64,000 nucleotides of DNA, taken from NCBI RefSeq assembly GCF_033118175.1, contig NC_083714.1, positions 2,542,001 to 2,606,000 of the forward strand. The letters run 5' to 3'. This DNA comes from Dama dama (Eukaryota; Chordata; Mammalia; Artiodactyla; Cervidae). This document shows, in pieces, positions 1 through 11,484 of the stretch. The number at the start of each line of letters is the position of its first letter. Position 1 is the stretch's first letter. The position numbers and the translations under genes are program-made. The notes under the pieces were generated by a model, which was not told the DNA's origin, made no database searches, and saw only the letters and a program-made list of their open reading frames with translations.

Positions 1-3000
1 GAAACGGTGTTGAAAAACATGAAGAGCCTGAAAAGGTGGGTAAAATATGAAGAGCTTCAAAGTTGTCAAAAATATGAGGAGCATGAAACGGTCTGAAAAA
101 TAGGAGGAGCATTAAACGGTGTTGAAAAACATGAAGAGCCTGAAATGGTGTGAAATATGAAGAGGTTCAAAAGGTGTCAAAAATAGGAGGAGCATGAAAC
201 AGTCTGAAAAATAGGAGGAGCATGAAAGCGTGTTCAAAAACATGAAGTCCCTGAAAAGGTGTGAAAAATATGAAGAGCTTTAAAAGGTGTCAAAAATATG
301 AGGAGCATGAAACCGTCTGAAAAATAGGAGGAACATGAAGCGGTGTTCAAAAACATGAAGAGCCTCAAAAGGTGTGAAAAATATGAAGAGCTTCAAAAGG
401 TGTCAAAAATATGAGGAGCATGAAACGGTCTGAAAAATAGGAGGAGCATGAAACGGTGTTCAAAAACATGAAGAGCCTGAAAAGGTGTGAAAAATATGAA
501 GAGCTTCAAAAGGTGTCAAAAATAGGAGGAGCATGAAACGGTGTGAAAAATAGGAGCAGCATGAAGCGGTGTAAAAAACATGAAGAGCCTGAAAAGGTGT
601 GAAAGATATGAAGACCTTCAAAAGGTGTCAAAAATATGAGGAGCATGAAACGGTCTGAAAAATAGGAGCAGCATGAAGCGGTGTAATAAACATGAAGAGC
701 CTGAAAAGGTGTGAAAAATATGAAGAGCTTCAAAAGGTGTGAAAAAAATGAAGAGCTTCAAAATGTGTCAAAAATATGAGGAGCATGAAAAGATCTGAAA
801 AATAGGAGCAGCATGAAACGGTGTTCAAAGACATGAAGAGCCTGAAAAGGTGTGAAAAATATGAAGAGCTTCAAAAGGTGTGAAAAATATGAAGATCTTC
901 AAAACGTGTCAAAATATGAGGAGCATGAAACGGTCTGAAAAACAGGAGGATCATGAAGCCGTGTTGAAAAACATGGGGAGGCTGCAAAGGTGTGAAAAAT
1001 ATGAAGAGCTTCAAAAGGTTGGAAATACATGAGGAGCATGAAACGGTCTGGAAAATAGGAAGAGCATGAAGCGGTGTTGAAAAACATGAAGAGCCTGAAA
1101 AGGTGGATAAAATATGAAGAGCTTCAAAAGGTGTCAAAAATATGAGGAGCATGAAACGGTCTGAAAAATAGGAGAAGCATGAAGTGGTGTTGAAAAACAT
1201 GAAGAGTCTGAAAACGTGTGAAATATATGAAGAGCTTCAAATGGTGTCAAAAATATGAGGAGCATGAAATGGTTTTAAAAATAGGAGGAACACAAGTGGT
1301 ATGAAAAACATGAAGAGCATGAAAAGGTGTGAAAAATATGAAGAGATTCAAAAGGTGTCAAAAATATGAGGAGCATGAATCGGTGTTGAAAAACATGAAG
1401 AGCCTGAAAATGTGTGAAAAATATGAAGAGCTTCAAAAGGTGTCAAAAATATGAGGAGCATGAAACGGTCTGAAAAATAGGAGAAGCATGAAGCGGTGTT
1501 GAAAAACATGAAGAACATGAAAAGGTGTGAAAAATATGAAGAGCTTCAAAAGGTGTCAAAATATAGGAGCATGAACGGGTCTGAAAAATAGGAGGAGCAT
1601 GAAGTGGTGTTCAAAAACATGAAGAGCATGAAAAGGTGTGAAAAATATGAAGAGCTTCAAAAGGTGACAAAAATATGAGGAGCATGAAACGGTCTGAAAA
1701 ATGGGAGGAGCATGAAGCGGTGTTGAAAAACATGAAGAGCCTGAAAACGTGTGAAAAACATGAAGAGCTTAAAAGTTGTGAGAAATATGAAGAGCTTCAA
1801 AGGTGTCAAAAATGAGACGAGCATGAAATGGTCTGGAAAATAGGACGAGCATGAAGCGGTGTTGAAAAACATGGGGAGCCTGAAATGGTGTGAAAAATAT
1901 GAAGAGCTTTAAAAGGTGTGAAATACATGAGGAGCATGAAACGGTCTGAAAAATAGGAGGAGCATGAAACCGTGTTCAAAAACATGAAGAGCCTGAAAAG
2001 TTGTGAAAAATATGAAGAGCTTCAAACGGTTGGAAATACATGAGGAGCATGAAACGGTGTTGAAAAACATGAAGAGCCTGAAAAGGTGGGTAAAATATGA
2101 AGAGCTTCAAAAGGTGTCAAAAATATGAGGAGCAAGAAACGGTCTGAAAAATAGGAGGAGCATTAAACGGTGTTCAAAAACATGAAGAGCCTGAAATGGT
2201 GTGAAATATGGAGAGCTTCAAAAGGTGTCAAAAATAGGAGGAGCATGAAACAGTCTGAAAAATAGGAGGAGCATGAAGCGCTGTAAAAAACATGAAGACC
2301 CTGAAAAGGTGTGAAAAATATGAAGAGCTTCAAAAGGTGTCAAAAATATGAGGAGCATGAAACGGTCTGAAAAACAGGAGGAACATGAAGCGATGTTCAA
2401 AAACATGAAGAGCCTGAAAAGGTGTGAAAAATATGAAGAGCTTCAAAAGGTGTCAAAAATAGGAGGAGCATGAAACGGTGTGAAAAATAGGAGCAGCATG
2501 AAGCGGTGTAAAAAACATGAAGAGCCTGAAAAGGTGTGAAAGATATGAAGACCTGCAAAAGGTGTCAAAAATATGAGGAGCATGAAACGGTCTGAAAAAT
2601 AGGAGGAGCATGAAACGGTGTTCAAAAACATGAAGAGCCTGAAAAGGTGTGAAAAATATGAAGAGCTTCAAAACATGTCAAAAATATGAGGAGCATGAAA
2701 CGGTCTGAAAAATAGGAGGAGCAAGAAGCGGTGTTGAAAAAGATTAAGAGCCTGAAAAAGTTTGAAAAATATGAAGAGCTTTAAAAGGTGTGGAAAATAT
2801 GAAGAGCTTCAAAATGTGTCAAAAGCGAGATGAGTATGAAACGGTCTGAAAAATAGGAGGAGCATGAAGTGGTGTTGAAAAACATGAAGAGCCTGAAAAT
2901 GTGTGAAATATATGAAGAGATTCAAAATGTGTCAGAAATGAGAGAAGCATGAAACGGTCTGAAAAATAGGATGAGCAAGAAGGGGTGTTGAAAAACATGA

Positions 3001-6000
3001 AGAGCCTGAAAACGTTTGAGAAATATGAAGAGCTTCAAAAGCTGTGAAAATATGAAGAGCTTCAAAAGTTGTTAAAAATGAGATGAGCATGACACAGTTT
3101 GAAAAATAGGAGGAGCATGAAAGCGTGTTCAAAAACATGAAGAGACTAAAAAGGTTGAAAAATATGAAGAGCTTCAAAAGGTGTGAAAAATATGAGGAGC
3201 ATAAAACGGTCTGAAAAATAGGAGAAGCATGAAACCGTGTTCAAAATCATGAAGAGCCTGAAAAGTTGTGAAAAATATGAAGAGCTTCAAACCGTTGGAA
3301 ATACATGAGGAGCATGAAACGGTGTTGAAAAACATGAAGAGCCTGAAAAGGTGGGTAAAATATGAAGAGCTTCAAAAGGTGTCAAAAATATGAGGAGAAA
3401 GAAACGGTTGGAAAAATAGGAGGAGCATGAAGCGGTGCTGAAAAACATAAAGAGCCTGAAAAGCTGTGAGAAATATGAAGAGCTTCAAAAGGTGTCAAAA
3501 ATATGAGGAGCATGAAACGGTCTGAAAAATTCGAGGAGCATGAAGTGGTGTTGAAAAACTTGAAGAGCCTGAAAAGTGTGAAAAATATGAAGAGCTTCAA
3601 AACCTGTCAAAAGAATGAGGAGCATGAAATGGTCTGAAAAGTAGGAGGAGCATGAAGCAGTGTTGAAGAACATGAAGAGCCTGAAAAGTTGTGAAATATA
3701 TGAAGAGCTTCAAAAGGTGTCAAAAATATCAGGAGAGAGAAACGGTGTTCAAAAACGTGAAGAGCCTTAAAATGTGTGAAAAATACGAAGAGATTCAAAA
3801 GATGTCAAAAATAGGAGGAGCCTGAAACGGTGTTGAAAAACATGAAGAGCATGAAAAGGTGTGAAAAATATGAAGAGCTTCAAAAGGTGTCAAAAAAATG
3901 AGGAGCATGAAACGGTCTGAAATATAGGAGACGCATGATGCGGTGTTGAAAAACATGAAGAGTCTGAAAAAGTGTGAAATATATGAAGAGTTTCAAAAGG
4001 TGTGAAAAATATGGGGAGCTTCAAAAGGTGTCAATATATGAGGAGCATAAAACGGTCTGAAAAATAGGAGGAGCATGAAACAGCATTCAAAACATGAAGA
4101 GCTTGAAAAGGTGTGAAATATATGAAGAGCTTCCAAAGGTGTGAAATACATGAGGAACACGAAACTTATTGAAAAATAGGAGGAGGTTGAAGCGGTGTTG
4201 AAAAACATGAAGAGCCTGAAAAGGTGTGAAAAATATGAAGACCTTCAAAATGTGTCAAATATATGAGGAGCATGAAACGGTCTGAAAAATTGGAGGAGCA
4301 TGAAACGGTGTTCAAATACATGAAGAGCCTGAAAAGGTGTGGAAATTATGAAGAGCTTCAAAAAGTGTGAAAAATATGAAGAGCTTCAAAATCTGGAAAA
4401 ATGAGATGAGCATGAAATGGTGTGAAAAATAGGAGGAGCATGAAGCGGTGTTGAAAAACATGAAGAACCTGAAAAGGTGTGAAAAATATGAAGAGCTTCA
4501 AGAGGTGTCAAAAATAAAAGGAGCATGAAAAGGTCTGAAAAAGAGAAGGAGCATGAAGCGGTGTTGAAAGACATGAAGAGCCTGAGAACGTGTGAAAAAT
4601 ATGAAGAGCTTCAAAAGGTGCCAAAAATATGAGGAGCATGAAACGGTCTGACAAAGTGGAGGAGCATGAAGCGGTATTGAAAAACATGAAGAGCCTGAAA
4701 AGTTGTGAAAAATATGAAGAGCTTCAAAAGGTGTCAAAATATGAGAAGCATGAAACGGTCTGAAAAATAGGAGGAGGATGAAACGGTCTGACAAATAGGA
4801 GGAGCATGAAGCAGTGTTGAAAAACATGAAGAGTCTGAAAAGGTGTAAAAATATGAAGAGCTTCAAAGGTGTCAAAAATATGAGGAGCATGAAACGATTT
4901 GAAAAATAGGAGGAGCATGAAGCGGTGTTGAAAAACATGAAGAGCCTGAAAACGTGTGTAAAATATGAAGAGCTTCAAAATATGTGAAAAATATGAAGAG
5001 CTTCAAAAGATGTCAAAAATGAGATAAGCATGAAACGGTCTGAAAAATAGGAGGAGCAATAAGCGGTGTTGGAAAATATGAAGAGCCTGAAAATGTGTAA
5101 AACATATGAAGAGCTTCTAAAGGTGTCAAAAATATGAAGAGCTTCAAAAGGTGTCAAAAATGAGATGAGCATTAAACGGTGTGAAAAAAATGAGGAGCAT
5201 GAAGCGGTGTTGGAAATCATGAAGAGTCTGAAAAGGTATGAAATATATGAGGAGCTTCAAAAGGTGTCAAAAATATGAGTGTCATGAAACGGTCTGAAAA
5301 TTAGGGGGAGCATGAAGCGGTGTTGAAAAACATGAAGAGCCTGAAAAGTTGTCAAAAATATGAAGAGCTTCTAAAGGGGTCAAAAGTAGAGGAGCTTCAA
5401 AGGGTGTCAAAAATGAGAAGAGCATGAAATGGTGTGAAAATATGAGGAGCATGAAGCCGTTTTGAAAATCATGAAGAGTCTGAAAAGGTGTGAAAAATAT
5501 GAAGAGCTTCAAAATGTGTCAAAAATATGAGGATCATGAAACGGTCTGAAAAATAGGAGAAGCAGGAAGTGGTGTTGAAAAACATGAAGAGCCTGAAAAC
5601 GTGTGAAAAATATGAAGAGCTTCAAAAGGTGTGAAAAATATGAAGAGCTTCAAAAGGTGATAAAAATGAGATGAGCATGAAACGGTCTGAAAAATATGAG
5701 GAGCATGAAGCGGTGTTGGAAATCATGAAGAGTCTGAAAAGGTGTGAAATATATTAAGAGCTTCAAAAGGAGTCAAAAATATGAGGAGCATGAAACGGTC
5801 TGAAAAATAGGAGGAGCATGAAGCGGTGTGGAAAAACATGAAGAACCTGAAAAGGTGTGAAAAATATGAAGAGCTTCAAAAGGTGTCAAAACTATGAGGA
5901 GCTTGAAACGGTCTGAAAAATAGGAGGAGCATGAAAAGGTGTTCAAATGCATGAAGAGCCTGAACAGTGTGAAATTATGAAGAGCTTCAAAAGGTGTAAA

Positions 6001-7069
6001 ATACATGAGGAACATGAAACGGTCTGGAAAATAGGATGAGCATGAAGTTGTGTTGAAAAACATGAAGAGCCTGAAAAGGTGTGAAAAATATGAAGAGGTT
6101 CAAAAGGTGTGAAAAATATGACGAGTATGATACGGTCTGAAAAATAAGAGGAGCATGAAGCTCTGTTCAAAAACATGAAGAGCCTGAAAAGGTGTGAAAA
6201 ATATGAAGAGCTTCAAAAAATGTCAAAAATATGAGGAGCATTAAACGGTCTGAAAAATAGGAGCAGCATGAAACGGTGTTCAAAAACATGAAGATCCCGA
6301 AAAGGTGTGAAAAATATGAAGAGCTTCAAAACGTGTCAAAAATATGAGGAGCATGAAACGGTCTGAAAATTAGGAGGGGCAAGAAGTGGTGTTGAAAAAC
6401 ATGAATAGCCTGAAAACGTGTGAGAAATATGAAGAGCTTCAAAAGCTGTGAAAAATATGAAGTGCTTCAAAAGGTGTCAAAAATGGGATGAGCATGAAAC
6501 GGTCTGAAAAATAGGAGGAGTATGAAGTTGTGTTGAAAAACATGAAGAGCCTGAAATGGTATGAAAAATATGAAGAGCTTCAAAAGGTGTGAAATACATG
6601 AGGAGCATGAAACGCTCTGAAATATAGGAGGAGCATGAAGTGGTGTTGAAAAACACGAAGAGGCTGAAAACGTGTGAAAAATATGAGGAGGTTCAAAAGG
6701 TGTGAAACCTATGAAGAGCATGATACGGTCTGAAAAATAGGAGGAGCATGAAGCGGTGTTCAAAAACATGAAGAGCCTGAAAAGTTGTGAAAAATATGAA
6801 AAGCTTCAAAAGGTGTCAAAAATATGAGGAGCATGGAACGGTCTGAAAAATAGGAGGAGCATGAAGCTGTGTTCAAAAACATGAAGAGCCTGAAAAGGTT
6901 TAAAAAATATGAAGAGCTTCAAAAGGTGTCAAAAATATGAGGAGCATGAAACGGTCTGAAAAATAGGAGGAGCATGAAGCGGTGTTCAAAAACATGAAGA
7001 GCCTGAAAAGGTGTGAAAAATATTAAGAGCTTCAAAAGGTGTGAAAAATATGAAGACCTTCAAAAGGTG

Positions 7070-8010
7070 TCAAAAATTAGATTAGCATGAAAGGGTCCGA
7101 AAAATAGGAGGAGCATGAAGTGGTGTTAAAAACATGAAGAGCCTGAAAAGGTGTGAAATATATGAAGAGCTTCAAAAGGTGTCAAAAATATGAGGAGAAT
7201 GAAACAGTCTGAAAAATAGGAGGAGCGTGAAGTGGTGTTGAAAAACATGAAGATCCTGAAATGGTGTGAAATATATGAAGATCTTCACAATGTGTGAAAA
7301 ATATGAGGAGCTTCAAAAAGTGTCAGAAATATGAGGAGCATGAAACGGTCTGAAAAATAGGGAGGAGCATGAAATGGTGTTGAAAAACATGAGGAGCCTG
7401 AAAAGTGTGAAAAATATGAAGTACTTCAAAAGGTGTCAAAATATGAGGAGCATGAAACGGTCTGAAAAATAGGAGGAGCATGAAGCGGTGTTGAAAAACA
7501 TGAAGAGCCTGAAAAGGTGTGAAAATATGAAGAGCTTCAAAAGCTGTCAAGAATAGGAGGAGCACGAAACGGTCTGAAAAACAGGAGGAGCATGAAGCGG
7601 TGTTAGAGAACATGAGGAGCCTGAAAAGGTGTGAAAAATATGAAGAGCTTCAAAAGGTGTCAAAAATGAGATGAGCATGAAATGGTCTGAAAAATAGGAC
7701 GAGCATGAAGTGGTGTTGAAAAAAAGAAGAGCCTGAAAAGGTGTGAAAAACATGAAGAGCTTCAAAAGGTGTCAAAAATATGAGGAGAATGAAACGGTCT
7801 GAAAAATAGGAGGAGCATGAGCGGTGTTGAAAACATGAAGAGCCTGAAAAGGTGTGAAAAATATGAAGAGCTGCAAAAATGTGAAAAATATGAAAAGCTT
7901 CAAAAGGTGTGAAATATATGAAGAGCCTCAAAACGTGTCAAAAATATGAGGAGTATGAAACGGTGTGAAAAATAGCAGGAGCATGAAGCGGTGTTCAAAA
8001 ACATGAAGAG
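7070..8010. repeat. Satellite block, left copy, repeated at about 12290-13110
   Basis: About 0.9 kb of satellite shares private variants with 12290-13110. Shared markers include GTGTTAAAAACATG (7123 and 12341), a GAAGATCCTGAAATGG monomer followed by CTTCACAATGTG, and a shortened monomer A near 7830 and 12925. The offset is 5218 bp at the left and about 5107 bp at the right because the left copy holds roughly one extra 113-bp unit near 7363-7475. The LINE-1 lies between the two copies and is not part of either. Confidence 0.75.
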
Positions 8011-8280
8011 CCTGAAAAAGTGTGAAAAATATGAAAAGGTTCAAAAATGTGAAAAATATGTAGAGCTTCAAAAGTTGTGAAATATATGAAGAGCTTCAAA
8101 AGGTGTCAAAAATTAGATGAGCATGAAACGGTCTGAAAAATAGGAGGAGCATGAAGTGGTGTTGAAAAACATGAAGAGCCTGAAAAGGTGTGAAATATAT
8201 GAAGAGCTTCAAAAGGTGTCAAAAATATGAAGAGCTTCAAAAAGTCAAAAAATATGAAGAGCATGAAACGGTCTGAAAAA

Positions 8281-8760
8281 TAGGGGGAGCATGAAACGGT
8301 GTTCAAAAACATGAAGAGCCTGAAAAGGTTTGAAAAATATAAAGAGCTTCAAAAGGTGTGAAATACAGGAGGAGCATGAAACGTTCTGAAAAATAGGAGG
8401 ACCATGAAGCGGTGTTCAAAAACATGAAGAGCCTGAAAAGGTGTGAAAAATATGAAGAGCTTCAAAAGGTATCAAAATGAGATGAGGATGAAACGGTCTG
8501 AAAAATAGGGGGAGCATGAAACGGTGTTCAAAAACATGAAGAGCCTGAAAAGGTTTGAAAAATATAAAGAGCTTCAAAAGGTGTGAAAATTATGAGGAGC
8601 ATGAAACGGCCTGAAAAATAGAAGCAGCATGAAACGGTGTGGAAAACATGAAGAGCCTGAAAAGGTGTGAAAAATATGAAGAGCTTCAAAAGGCGTCAAA
8701 TATATGAAGAGCATGAAACGGTCTGAAAAATAGGAGGAGCATGAAACGGGGATCAAAAAC
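8281..8760. repeat. Local 226-bp satellite duplication
   Basis: The string TAGGGGGAGCATGAAACGG occurs at 8281 and again at 8507, each time followed by a GGTTTGAAAAATATAAAGAG variant monomer. The spacing of 226 bp is exactly two 113-bp units, so this is a local tandem duplication of a two-unit block. Confidence 0.7.
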
Positions 8761-9712
8761 ATGAGAAGCCTGAAAAGGTGTGCAAAATATGAAGAGCTTC
8801 AAAAGGTGTGAAATTCATGAGGAGCATGAAACGGTCTGAAAAATATGAGAAGCATGAAGTGGTGTGGAAAAACATGAAGAGCCTGAAAAGGTGTGAAAAA
8901 TATGATGAGCTTCAAAAGGTGTTAAAAATATGACGAGCATGAAACGGTCTGAAAATTTGGAGGATCATGAGCGGTGTTCAAAAACATGAAGAGCCTGAAA
9001 AGGTGTGAAAAATATGAAGAGCTTCAAATGGTGTCAAAAATATGAGAAGCATGAAACGGTCTGAAAGATAGGAGGAGCATGAAGCGGTGTTCAAACACAT
9101 GAAAACCCTGAAAAGGTGTGAAATATATGAAGAGCTTCAAAAGATGTCAAAAATAGGAGGAGCATGAAGCGGTGTAGAAAAACATGAAGAGTCTGAAAAG
9201 GCATGAAAAATATGAAGAGCTTCAAAAGATGTCAAAAATATGAGGAGCATGACACGGTCAGAAATATAGGAGGAGCATGAAGTGGTGTTGAAAACATGAA
9301 GAACCTGAAAAGTTGTGAAAAATATGAAGAGCTTCAAAAGGTGTCAAATATATGAGGAGTATGAAACGGTCTGAAAAATGGGAGGAGCATGAAGCGGTGT
9401 TCAAAAACATGAAGAACCTGAAAAGGTGTGAAAAATATGAAGAGATTCAAAAGGTGTCAAAAATATGAGAAGCATGAAACGGTCTGAAAAATAGGAGGAG
9501 CATGAAGCGGTGTTGAAAAAGATGAAGAGCTTGAATACGTGTGAAAAATATGAAGAGCTTCAAAAGGTGTCAAAAATATGAGGAGCATGAAACAGTCTGA
9601 AAAATAGGAGGAGCATGAAGCGGATTTGAAAAGCATGAAGAGCCTGAAAAGGTGTGAAATATATGAAGAGCTTCACAAGGTGTAAAAAATATGAGGAGCT
9701 TGAAACTGTCTG

Positions 9713-9725
9713 AAAAATAAGAGGA
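9713..9725 (+). repeat. Left target-site duplication of the LINE-1
   Basis: The 13 bases AAAAATAAGAGGA directly precede the LINE-1 body and recur exactly at 11167-11179 after the poly(A) tract. Joining the satellite before 9726 to the satellite after 11179 restores a normal D monomer running into GCATGAAATGG, so the empty site was ordinary satellite. The leftmost A residues are ambiguous because the right copy follows an A-rich tail. The deduced first nick on the bottom strand lies after a T-tract (TTTTT then CAG), close to but not identical with the usual L1 endonuclease preference. Confidence 0.9.
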
Positions 9726-10549
9726 TCTGGTTTCCTCAGTGTGTATGCCCAGAAGTGGGATTGCTGGGTCATATGGCAGTTCTATTTCCAGTTTTTTAAG
9801 AAATCTCCACACTGTTTTCCATAGGGGCTGTACTAGTGTGCATTCCCACCAACAGTGTAAGAGGGTTCCCTTTTCTCCACACCATCTCCAGCAATTATTG
9901 CTTGTAGACTTTTGGATAGCAGCCATCCTGACTTGCATGTAATGGTACCTCATTGTGGTTTTGATTTGCATTTCTCTAATAATGAGTGATGTTGAGCATC
10001 TTTTCATGTGTTTGTTATCCATCTGTATGTCTTCTTTGGAGAAATGTCTGTTTAGTTCTTTGGCTCATTTTTTATTGGGTCATTTATTTTTCTGGAATTG
10101 AGCTGCAGGATTTGCTTGTATATTTTTGAGATTAATCCTTTGTCTGTTTCTTCATTTGCTATTATTTTCTCCCAATTTGAGGGCTGTCTTTTCACCTTAC
10201 TTATAGTTTCCTTTGTAGTGCAAAAGCTTTTAAGTTTCATTAGGTCCCATTTGTTTAGTTTTGCTTTTATTTCCAATATTCTGGGAGGTGGGTCATAGAG
10301 GATCTTGCTTTGATTTATGTCGGAGAGTGTTTTGCCTATGTTCTCCTCTAGGAGTTTTATAGTTTCTGGTCTTACATTTAGATCTTTAATCCATTTTGAG
10401 TTTATTTTTGTGTATGGTGTTAGAAAGTGTTTTATTTTCATTCTTTTACAAGTGGTTGACCAGTATTCCCAGCACCACTTGTTAAAGAGGTTGTCTTTTT
10501 TCCATTGTATATCCTTGCCTCCTTTGTCAAAGTTAAGGTGTCCATAGGT
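9726..10549 (-). pseudogene. LINE-1 ORF2 C-terminal part, inverted segment, frameshifted
   Basis: Read on the minus strand from 10549 down to 9726, this encodes the part of L1 ORF2p that follows the reverse transcriptase domain. Recognisable stretches in order are FNKWCWEYW, LTPYTKINSKWIKDLNVRPE, KGLISKIYKQILQLN, then after a frame change KHMKRCSTSLIIREMQIK, CWRWCGEKGTLLHCWWEC and ELPYDPAIPLLGIHTEE. The second-last stretch (about 9840-9893) keeps the C-x3-C-x7-H-x4-C zinc-knuckle spacing typical of L1 ORF2p. The frame breaks near 10052-10065: relative to the usual L1 reading one A appears lost in an A-run and the next Trp codon reads TGA, and the first frame ends in a TAA at 10052-10054. The open frame then runs on into satellite, giving a chimeric ORF with no biological meaning. 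Confidence 0.92.
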
Positions 10550-10554
10550 TCGTC
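10549..10554. other. LINE-1 inversion junction (twin priming)
   Basis: At this point the sequence switches from minus-strand ORF2 (ending in reverse at the TYGHLNFDKGG region) to plus-strand ORF2 (starting at ERDTCTPMFIAALF). The outer end of the inverted segment at 9726 stops at HTEETR, which in ruminant L1 lies just before the ERDT that starts the direct segment. The two pieces are therefore almost contiguous in the source element, with only about two or three bases lost. The exact breakpoint is uncertain by a few bases because of junction microhomology. Confidence 0.85.
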
Positions 10555-10819
10555 TGAAAGAGACACGTGCACCCCAATGTTCATCGCAGCACTGTTTATA
10601 ATAGCCAGGACATGGAAGCAACCTAGATGCCCGTCAGCAGATGAATGGATAAGAAAGCTGTGGTACATATACACCATGGAATATTACTCAGCCATTAAAA
10701 AGAATTCATTTGAATCAGTCCTAATGAGATGGATGAAGCTGGAGCCCATTATACAGAGTGAAGTAAGCCAGAAAGATAAAGAACATTAGAGCATGCTGAC
10801 ACATGTATATGGAATTTAG
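10555..10819 (+). pseudogene. LINE-1 ORF2 extreme C-terminus, direct segment
   Basis: Plus-strand fragment of ORF2p of about 85 codons, with ERDTCTPMFIAALFIIARTW, then CPSADEWIRKLWYIYTMEYY, then MRWMKLEPIIQSEVSQK. A TAG at 10787-10789 interrupts it, where I recall a tyrosine codon in ruminant L1. The likely original stop is the TAG at 10817-10819 after a GGAATT. Any longer open frame that starts upstream at 10505 begins inside the inverted segment and is an artefact of the junction. Confidence 0.9.
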
Positions 10820-11120
10820 AAAGGTGATAACGATAACCCTATATGCAGAACAGAAAAAGAGACACAGAAATACAGAACAGACTTTTGAACTTTGTGGGAG
10901 AATGCGAGGTTGGGATATTTCAAAAGAACAGCATGCATGCTATCTATGGTGAAACAGATCACCAGCCCAGGTAGGATGCACGAGACAAGTGCTCCAGCTT
11001 GGTGCACTGGGAAGACCGAGAGGAATCGGGTGGAGAAGGAGGTGGGAGGGGGGATTGGGATTGGGAATACATGTAAATCCATGGCTGATTCATATCAATG
11101 TATGACAAAACCGACTGGGA
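10820..11120 (+). other. LINE-1 3' untranslated region
   Basis: Non-coding sequence between the ORF2 end and the A-rich tail. It contains AACGATAACCCTATATGCA, GGTGAAACAGATCACCAGCC, a G-rich stretch GGAGGTGGGAGGGGGGATTG near 11037-11056 and GGCTGATTCATATCAATG near 11083-11100, all of which I recall as typical of bovine-type L1 3' ends. The G-rich stretch is the polypurine feature common in L1 3' untranslated regions. The body ends at ACCGACTGGG just before the tail. Confidence 0.85.
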
Positions 11121-11166
11121 AAAAAAAATAAAAATAAAAAAAAAATTAAAAAAAATAACAATAAAA
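11121..11166 (+). repeat. LINE-1 A-rich tail
   Basis: A tract of A runs broken by single T and C residues (AAAAATAAAAATA-like pattern, one AACAATAA). It marks the 3' end of the retrotransposed RNA copy and is followed at once by the right target-site duplication. The internal T and C residues point to mutation and replication slippage since insertion, so the copy is not brand new. Confidence 0.9.
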
Positions 11167-11179
11167 AAAAATAAGAGGA
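11167..11179 (+). repeat. Right target-site duplication of the LINE-1
   Basis: Exact 13-base copy of 9713-9725 (AAAAATAAGAGGA). It merges with the A-rich tail at its left end, so its start could be placed a few bases earlier. Satellite continues without a phase break after it. Confidence 0.9.
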
Positions 11180-11484
11180 GCATGAAATGGTGTTCAAAAA
11201 CATGAAGAGCCTGAAAATGTGTGATAAATATGAAGAACTTCAAATGGTGTCAAAAATATGAGAAGCATGAAACGGTCTGAAAGATAGGAAGAGCATGAAA
11301 CGGTGATCAGAAACATGAAGAGCCTGAAAAGTTGTGAAAAATATGAAGAGCTTCAAAAGGTGTCAAAAATATGAGGAGCATGAAATGGTCTGAAAAATAG
11401 GACGAGCATGAAGCGGTGTTGAAAAACATGAAGAGCCTGAAAAGGTGTGAAATATATGAACAGCTTCAAAAGGTGTGAAAAATA

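Larger units (their letters stand above)
1..9725. repeat. 113-bp satellite array, left heterogeneous segment
   Basis: Continuous tandem repeat with no gene. The dominant unit is 113 bp, made of four related monomers of about 28 bp. Most monomers share a core like GGTGTGAAAAATATGA and end in AGGAGCAT or AGAGCTT. Units differ from each other by many substitutions, one-base indels and gained or lost monomers, so this part is less homogeneous than the right end of the window. Short-range copies exist: positions 1-230 reappear near 2050-2280 and again near 3316, and 506-733 matches about 2443-2670. The plus strand is strongly purine-rich. The array continues in the same phase after the LINE-1. I do not recognise the family by name. 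Confidence 0.95.
9726..11166 (+). mobile_element. LINE-1 insertion, 5'-truncated and 5'-inverted, ruminant type
   Basis: A single non-LTR retrotransposon copy of about 1.44 kb including its tail. The 3' half (10555-11166) lies on the plus strand and ends in an A-rich tail. The 5' half (9726-about 10549) is inverted and reads as ORF2 on the minus strand. A 13-bp target-site duplication flanks it. This is the classic product of twin priming during target-primed reverse transcription. ORF1, the 5' untranslated region, and the endonuclease and reverse transcriptase domains of ORF2 are all absent, so the copy cannot move by itself. The ORF2 C-terminus and the 3' untranslated region resemble bovine-type L1 as I remember it. 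It is the only interspersed repeat I see in the window. Confidence 0.95.

Noticed and set aside
1..9725. CRISPR-like array of regular 28-bp repeats
   Set aside because: There are no unique spacers: every 28-bp element is a diverged copy of the same monomer, and the LINE-1 shows a mammalian genome.
9570..10022. A 150-codon minus-strand frame mixing ORF2-like and satellite-like residues
   Set aside because: It is a read-through from the inverted LINE-1 segment into flanking satellite across the insertion boundary at 9726, so not a gene.
9739..10547. Plus-strand open frames at 9739-9942, 10098-10298 and 10317-10547
   Set aside because: They are antisense to the recognised ORF2 segment, which lies on the minus strand here, and encode nothing recognisable.
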